The position numbers were made by a program, and so were the translations under genes. From NCBI GenBank assembly GCA_046304755.1, contig JBKCDO010000253.1, positions 1 to 64,000 of the forward strand: a DNA stretch of 64,000 bases, written 5' to 3'. Positions 62,065 through 64,000 of this stretch are shown here, piece after piece. Source of the DNA: JAIBBG01 sp046304755 (GTDB lineage: Bacteria > Bacteroidota > Bacteroidia > Flavobacteriales_D > Sanyastnellaceae). Each line of letters opens with the position of its first letter. The first letter of the stretch is position 1. The notes beneath the pieces are model-generated. The model had not been told where the DNA came from. It saw only the letters and a program-made list of their open reading frames with translations, and made no database searches.

Positions 62065-63380
62065 GAATTGGTCAGGAAATGAAGTTGAAAATACAGCAAC
62101 AACGGCGTGAGCAGAATAGGGTTTGAAAACGCAATGGTCAGTACAATCAGTGTAATGAAGACCGGAAAGCGGGCTTGACTGTTGTATTGTCGAAAAATGG
62201 ATTTCCCGGACGCATAAGTGGATATCAGCAACCATGCGAATCCCACCAAACCAAAATGTCCAATAAAGGAGGTAAGCCCATTCGTGAAGTTATAGTTCTC
62301 AAACTGACTCCTGAATTCGGTATCGCTGTAGCCTCTCCCGAATAGCGGACGATCTTGTACGCTTCGCAAATCCACAATCATACTTCCGAAACGTCCGAGG
62401 CTGCTATAGTTAGGGTTGTCGAAATCAATATCACCAATGAGAATTTGTTGAGCGGAAATTTGATTGTCAATCTTTTCTCGAAATATTGGAATAGCATAGA
62501 ATATATAAAAGAACAATAGACCGAGTGTGATAATCAGGAATAGTCGGATAGCTAATTTCGCCGGTGTGATTTTTCCTGCAATGCGGTTAGCCATTGTGAA
62601 TACAAGAATCAGAAACAACACCACATAACCGGTGGTTGAAAAGGTGGTTAGTAGAGTGAGTAAGATGATCCGAGTATGGCGATCGAAGCGGAAATTGTTT
62701 TGAATGAGGTGAAGAACTAAGGCAAGATTGAGGAACGATGCGAATCCGCCCGGTTCCCAGAAAGCCCCGGAATTGCGAAAGTTCTCGGTGGTCTCAATGG
62801 TATGAATTAAGATGTTAATTGCTTGTGTGTCCTGGTAAATTCGCCCTATTCTAATCCAAGGAAGCCATTGTTGAACGCTCGTTCCAAAGGACGTGAGTGA
62901 CGACACGTGTATGATTTGCCATAGGTAGAATGGCCAAGACAAAACGCATAACGCTATGGTTATTTTTTGAAGTGTAGTGAGAAAATGCGAGCCCGTCAGT
63001 TGAATCATGAAAATCACACTGATACAGAGCGCCAGAAGCTTCGCGTAGATCTTGAGGTCGAATGTAGTTACCGTGAAAAAGTAATTCTCAACAAAGAGTA
63101 AGAGCATTCCCAAGATGAAGAAAATGGTGCGTGGGGTAACTGCGATTTTTTGCTTCAGTAATAGCAGGGTGGAGCCAAAAATGAATAGGCCGGCTGTAAT
63201 ATCCGAGAGTGCCAGCAGGTTGGCGCGAGTTGCCATTAGGCTTAATAGCGCCACCAACAAAAGGCTCCATCCGAAACTGCGGTATGCGCGCATGTCGCGT
63301 GAAGCATTCGATAGATTGTGTAGTGATGTGGTCAGCGATTCCAAATGCCCTGCGCGGTTCCCGACATAATTTTTTTGCAT
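62061..63380 (-). CDS. O-antigen polymerase/ligase-like membrane protein (Wzy-like)
   Basis: About 439 residues from ATG 63380, preceded by GGGAG at a suitable distance; ATG 63293 (MRAYRSFGWS) is an alternative that would remove 29 hydrophilic residues. About 11 membrane helices are spread along the protein, with a large loop (near 280-350) holding RPLFGRGYSD, the usual periplasmic loop of Wzy/O-antigen ligase proteins (GxGxG-type). It polymerises or ligates glycan repeat units on the outer face of the inner membrane. It overlaps the flippase gene by 49 bases. Confidence 0.8.
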   Translation of the reverse strand: MQKNYVGNRAGHLESLTTSLHNLSNASRDMRAYRSFGWSLLLVALLSLMATRANLLALSDITAGLFIFGSTLLLLKQKIAVTPRTIFFILGMLLLFVENYFFTVTTFDLKIYAKLLALCISVIFMIQLTGSHFLTTLQKITIALCVLSWPFYLWQIIHVSSLTSFGTSVQQWLPWIRIGRIYQDTQAINILIHTIETTENFRNSGAFWEPGGFASFLNLALVLHLIQNNFRFDRHTRIILLTLLTTFSTTGYVVLFLILVFTMANRIAGKITPAKLAIRLFLIITLGLLFFYIFYAIPIFREKIDNQISAQQILIGDIDFDNPNYSSLGRFGSMIVDLRSVQDRPLFGRGYSDTEFRSQFENYNFTNGLTSFIGHFGLVGFAWLLISTYASGKSIFRQYNSQARFPVFITLIVLTIAFSNPILLTPLLLYFQLHFLTNS

Positions 63381-64000
63381 TGCGCTCCCAAAAGGAGCGT
63401 GATGCACAGCAGGAATCCGGCGTTCACAAATATAATCGTGCTGGGATGATGAAACAGTCTATCAATGATGATAACCGTTGGTATGAACAGCGCTGTGCCT
63501 GTGAGAAAAGCATAGAACTGAAGTGTGATTTTGGAACAACTGTTAATCATTGATGTATGAATCGAAGCGAGAATGTGCACCATGGAGTAAGCCGCGTTGG
63601 CAACGTGAATAATCATCGGAATATGAATCAACCGTCCGATCCACTGCTCGAAAAACCAAGGCGCGAGCAATAAAAAGACTGTGATTCCAAATGCGGCAAT
63701 TATCCACAGTGAGATCAATCGGCGATGGATCTTTTTAATCCATACCAAATCATTCTTCGCAAATGCTTTCGTGTAACTGCTCCATACCGGCGCAAGCATG
63801 AGCGTAAATGCCAGCACAGCAGTGTTGAATATCCGAAATGAGGCATTGTAGTCAATGACATCCTCGTTGGTGTGCAGTTGAGTTAAGATGAGGCTATTGC
63901 CCTGAATAAATATTAACGTGCAGAATTGAATGAAGAAGAATTTATAACCGGTGGAATTCAGTTTCTGAAAAAGTTCTTTTCGGAACAGGGAAATCTTCGG
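63332..64000 (-). CDS. Polysaccharide flippase (Wzx-like), C-terminal part
   Basis: The gene runs off the right edge; about 222 residues are present from the last base to the stop at 63332. The visible part has several hydrophobic helices (TLIFIQGNSLILTQL, FRIFNTAVLAFTLMLAPVWSSY, WIIAAFGITVFLLLAPWFF, and two more to the end). The AFTLMLAPVWSSYTKAFAKND pattern fits the MATE/Wzx flippases that move lipid-linked glycan units across the inner membrane. It is the first visible gene of the polysaccharide operon; the start is outside the window. Confidence 0.82.
   Translation of the reverse strand, partial: PKISLFRKELFQKLNSTGYKFFFIQFCTLIFIQGNSLILTQLHTNEDVIDYNASFRIFNTAVLAFTLMLAPVWSSYTKAFAKNDLVWIKKIHRRLISLWIIAAFGITVFLLLAPWFFEQWIGRLIHIPMIIHVANAAYSMVHILASIHTSMINSCSKITLQFYAFLTGTALFIPTVIIIDRLFHHPSTIIFVNAGFLLCITLLLGAQCKKIMSGTAQGIWNR

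Overview
The window is chromosomal DNA of a member of the Bacteroidota. The sequence basis is: two secreted proteins with type IX secretion (T9SS) C-terminal sorting domains, many outer-membrane beta-barrels, a FecI-type sigma / FecR / STN-type TonB receptor locus, a detached atpD-atpC pair, SDR-type threonine dehydrogenase, and several upstream boxes matching the Bacteroidota -7 consensus TAnnTTTG. A flavobacterial or sphingobacterial relative is plausible, but the lineage cannot be fixed from the sequence alone. Coding density is high: many neighbours overlap by 4 bases, and several convergent pairs touch or share stop codons. No prophage, transposase, CRISPR array or rRNA was seen.

Layout. 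1-1.9 kb: a pseudouridine synthase (cut by the window edge), yraN and a coiled-coil membrane protein, all on the minus strand. 2.0-2.8 kb: tRNA-Cys followed by a gene-free stretch with about four copies of a 115-128 bp repeat. 2.8-9.2 kb: a T9SS-exported thioredoxin-fold protein, an M28 peptidase/SDR pair, a nitroreductase and small envelope proteins, including a tandem paralogous pair. 9.2-17.9 kb: an MsbA-like ABC exporter, gmd, an acyltransferase, a frameshifted double-VOC protein, an SDR, a PhoB/PhoR-like two-component pair and an MBL hydrolase. 18-25.8 kb: a three-part protein (peptidase-like region, TolB-like propeller, Omp85-like barrel), a second M28 enzyme, cysS, a MORN-type protein and SDR-type threonine dehydrogenase. 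25.9-30.9 kb: ECF sigma, STN-type TonB receptor, lipoprotein and FecR, a probable surface-signalling uptake system of unknown substrate. 31-43.6 kb: two different QueA-family proteins, a MacB-like permease, a 1170-residue outer-membrane protein, truB, small envelope proteins and a second two-component pair. 43.7-45.5 kb: atpD-atpC. 45.7-59.3 kb: a large T9SS adhesin-like protein, an OmpA lipoprotein, lysS, a PpiD-like chaperone, a CBS/CorC membrane protein and the coaX-barrel-lptC cluster. 59.3-64 kb: a polysaccharide operon (flippase, polymerase, GT2, GT4, WecG) that runs off the right edge.

How the genes work together. Most of the window serves the cell envelope: LPS or lipid export (MsbA-like, LptC), outer-membrane protein folding (PpiD-like), surface display through T9SS, TonB-dependent uptake with sigma/FecR control, and glycan assembly. 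Housekeeping genes for translation (cysS, lysS, tRNA-Cys, truB, queA, rluB-like), CoA synthesis (coaX) and ATP synthesis are interspersed. No clearly novel multi-gene system is evident. The strongest leads are the repeated ACTTAGTGG motif around fecR with a hairpin-ended transcript downstream of it, the repeat array beside tRNA-Cys, the fused peptidase/propeller/Omp85 protein, the two QueA paralogues, and promoter boxes lying 4-7 bases from start codons.
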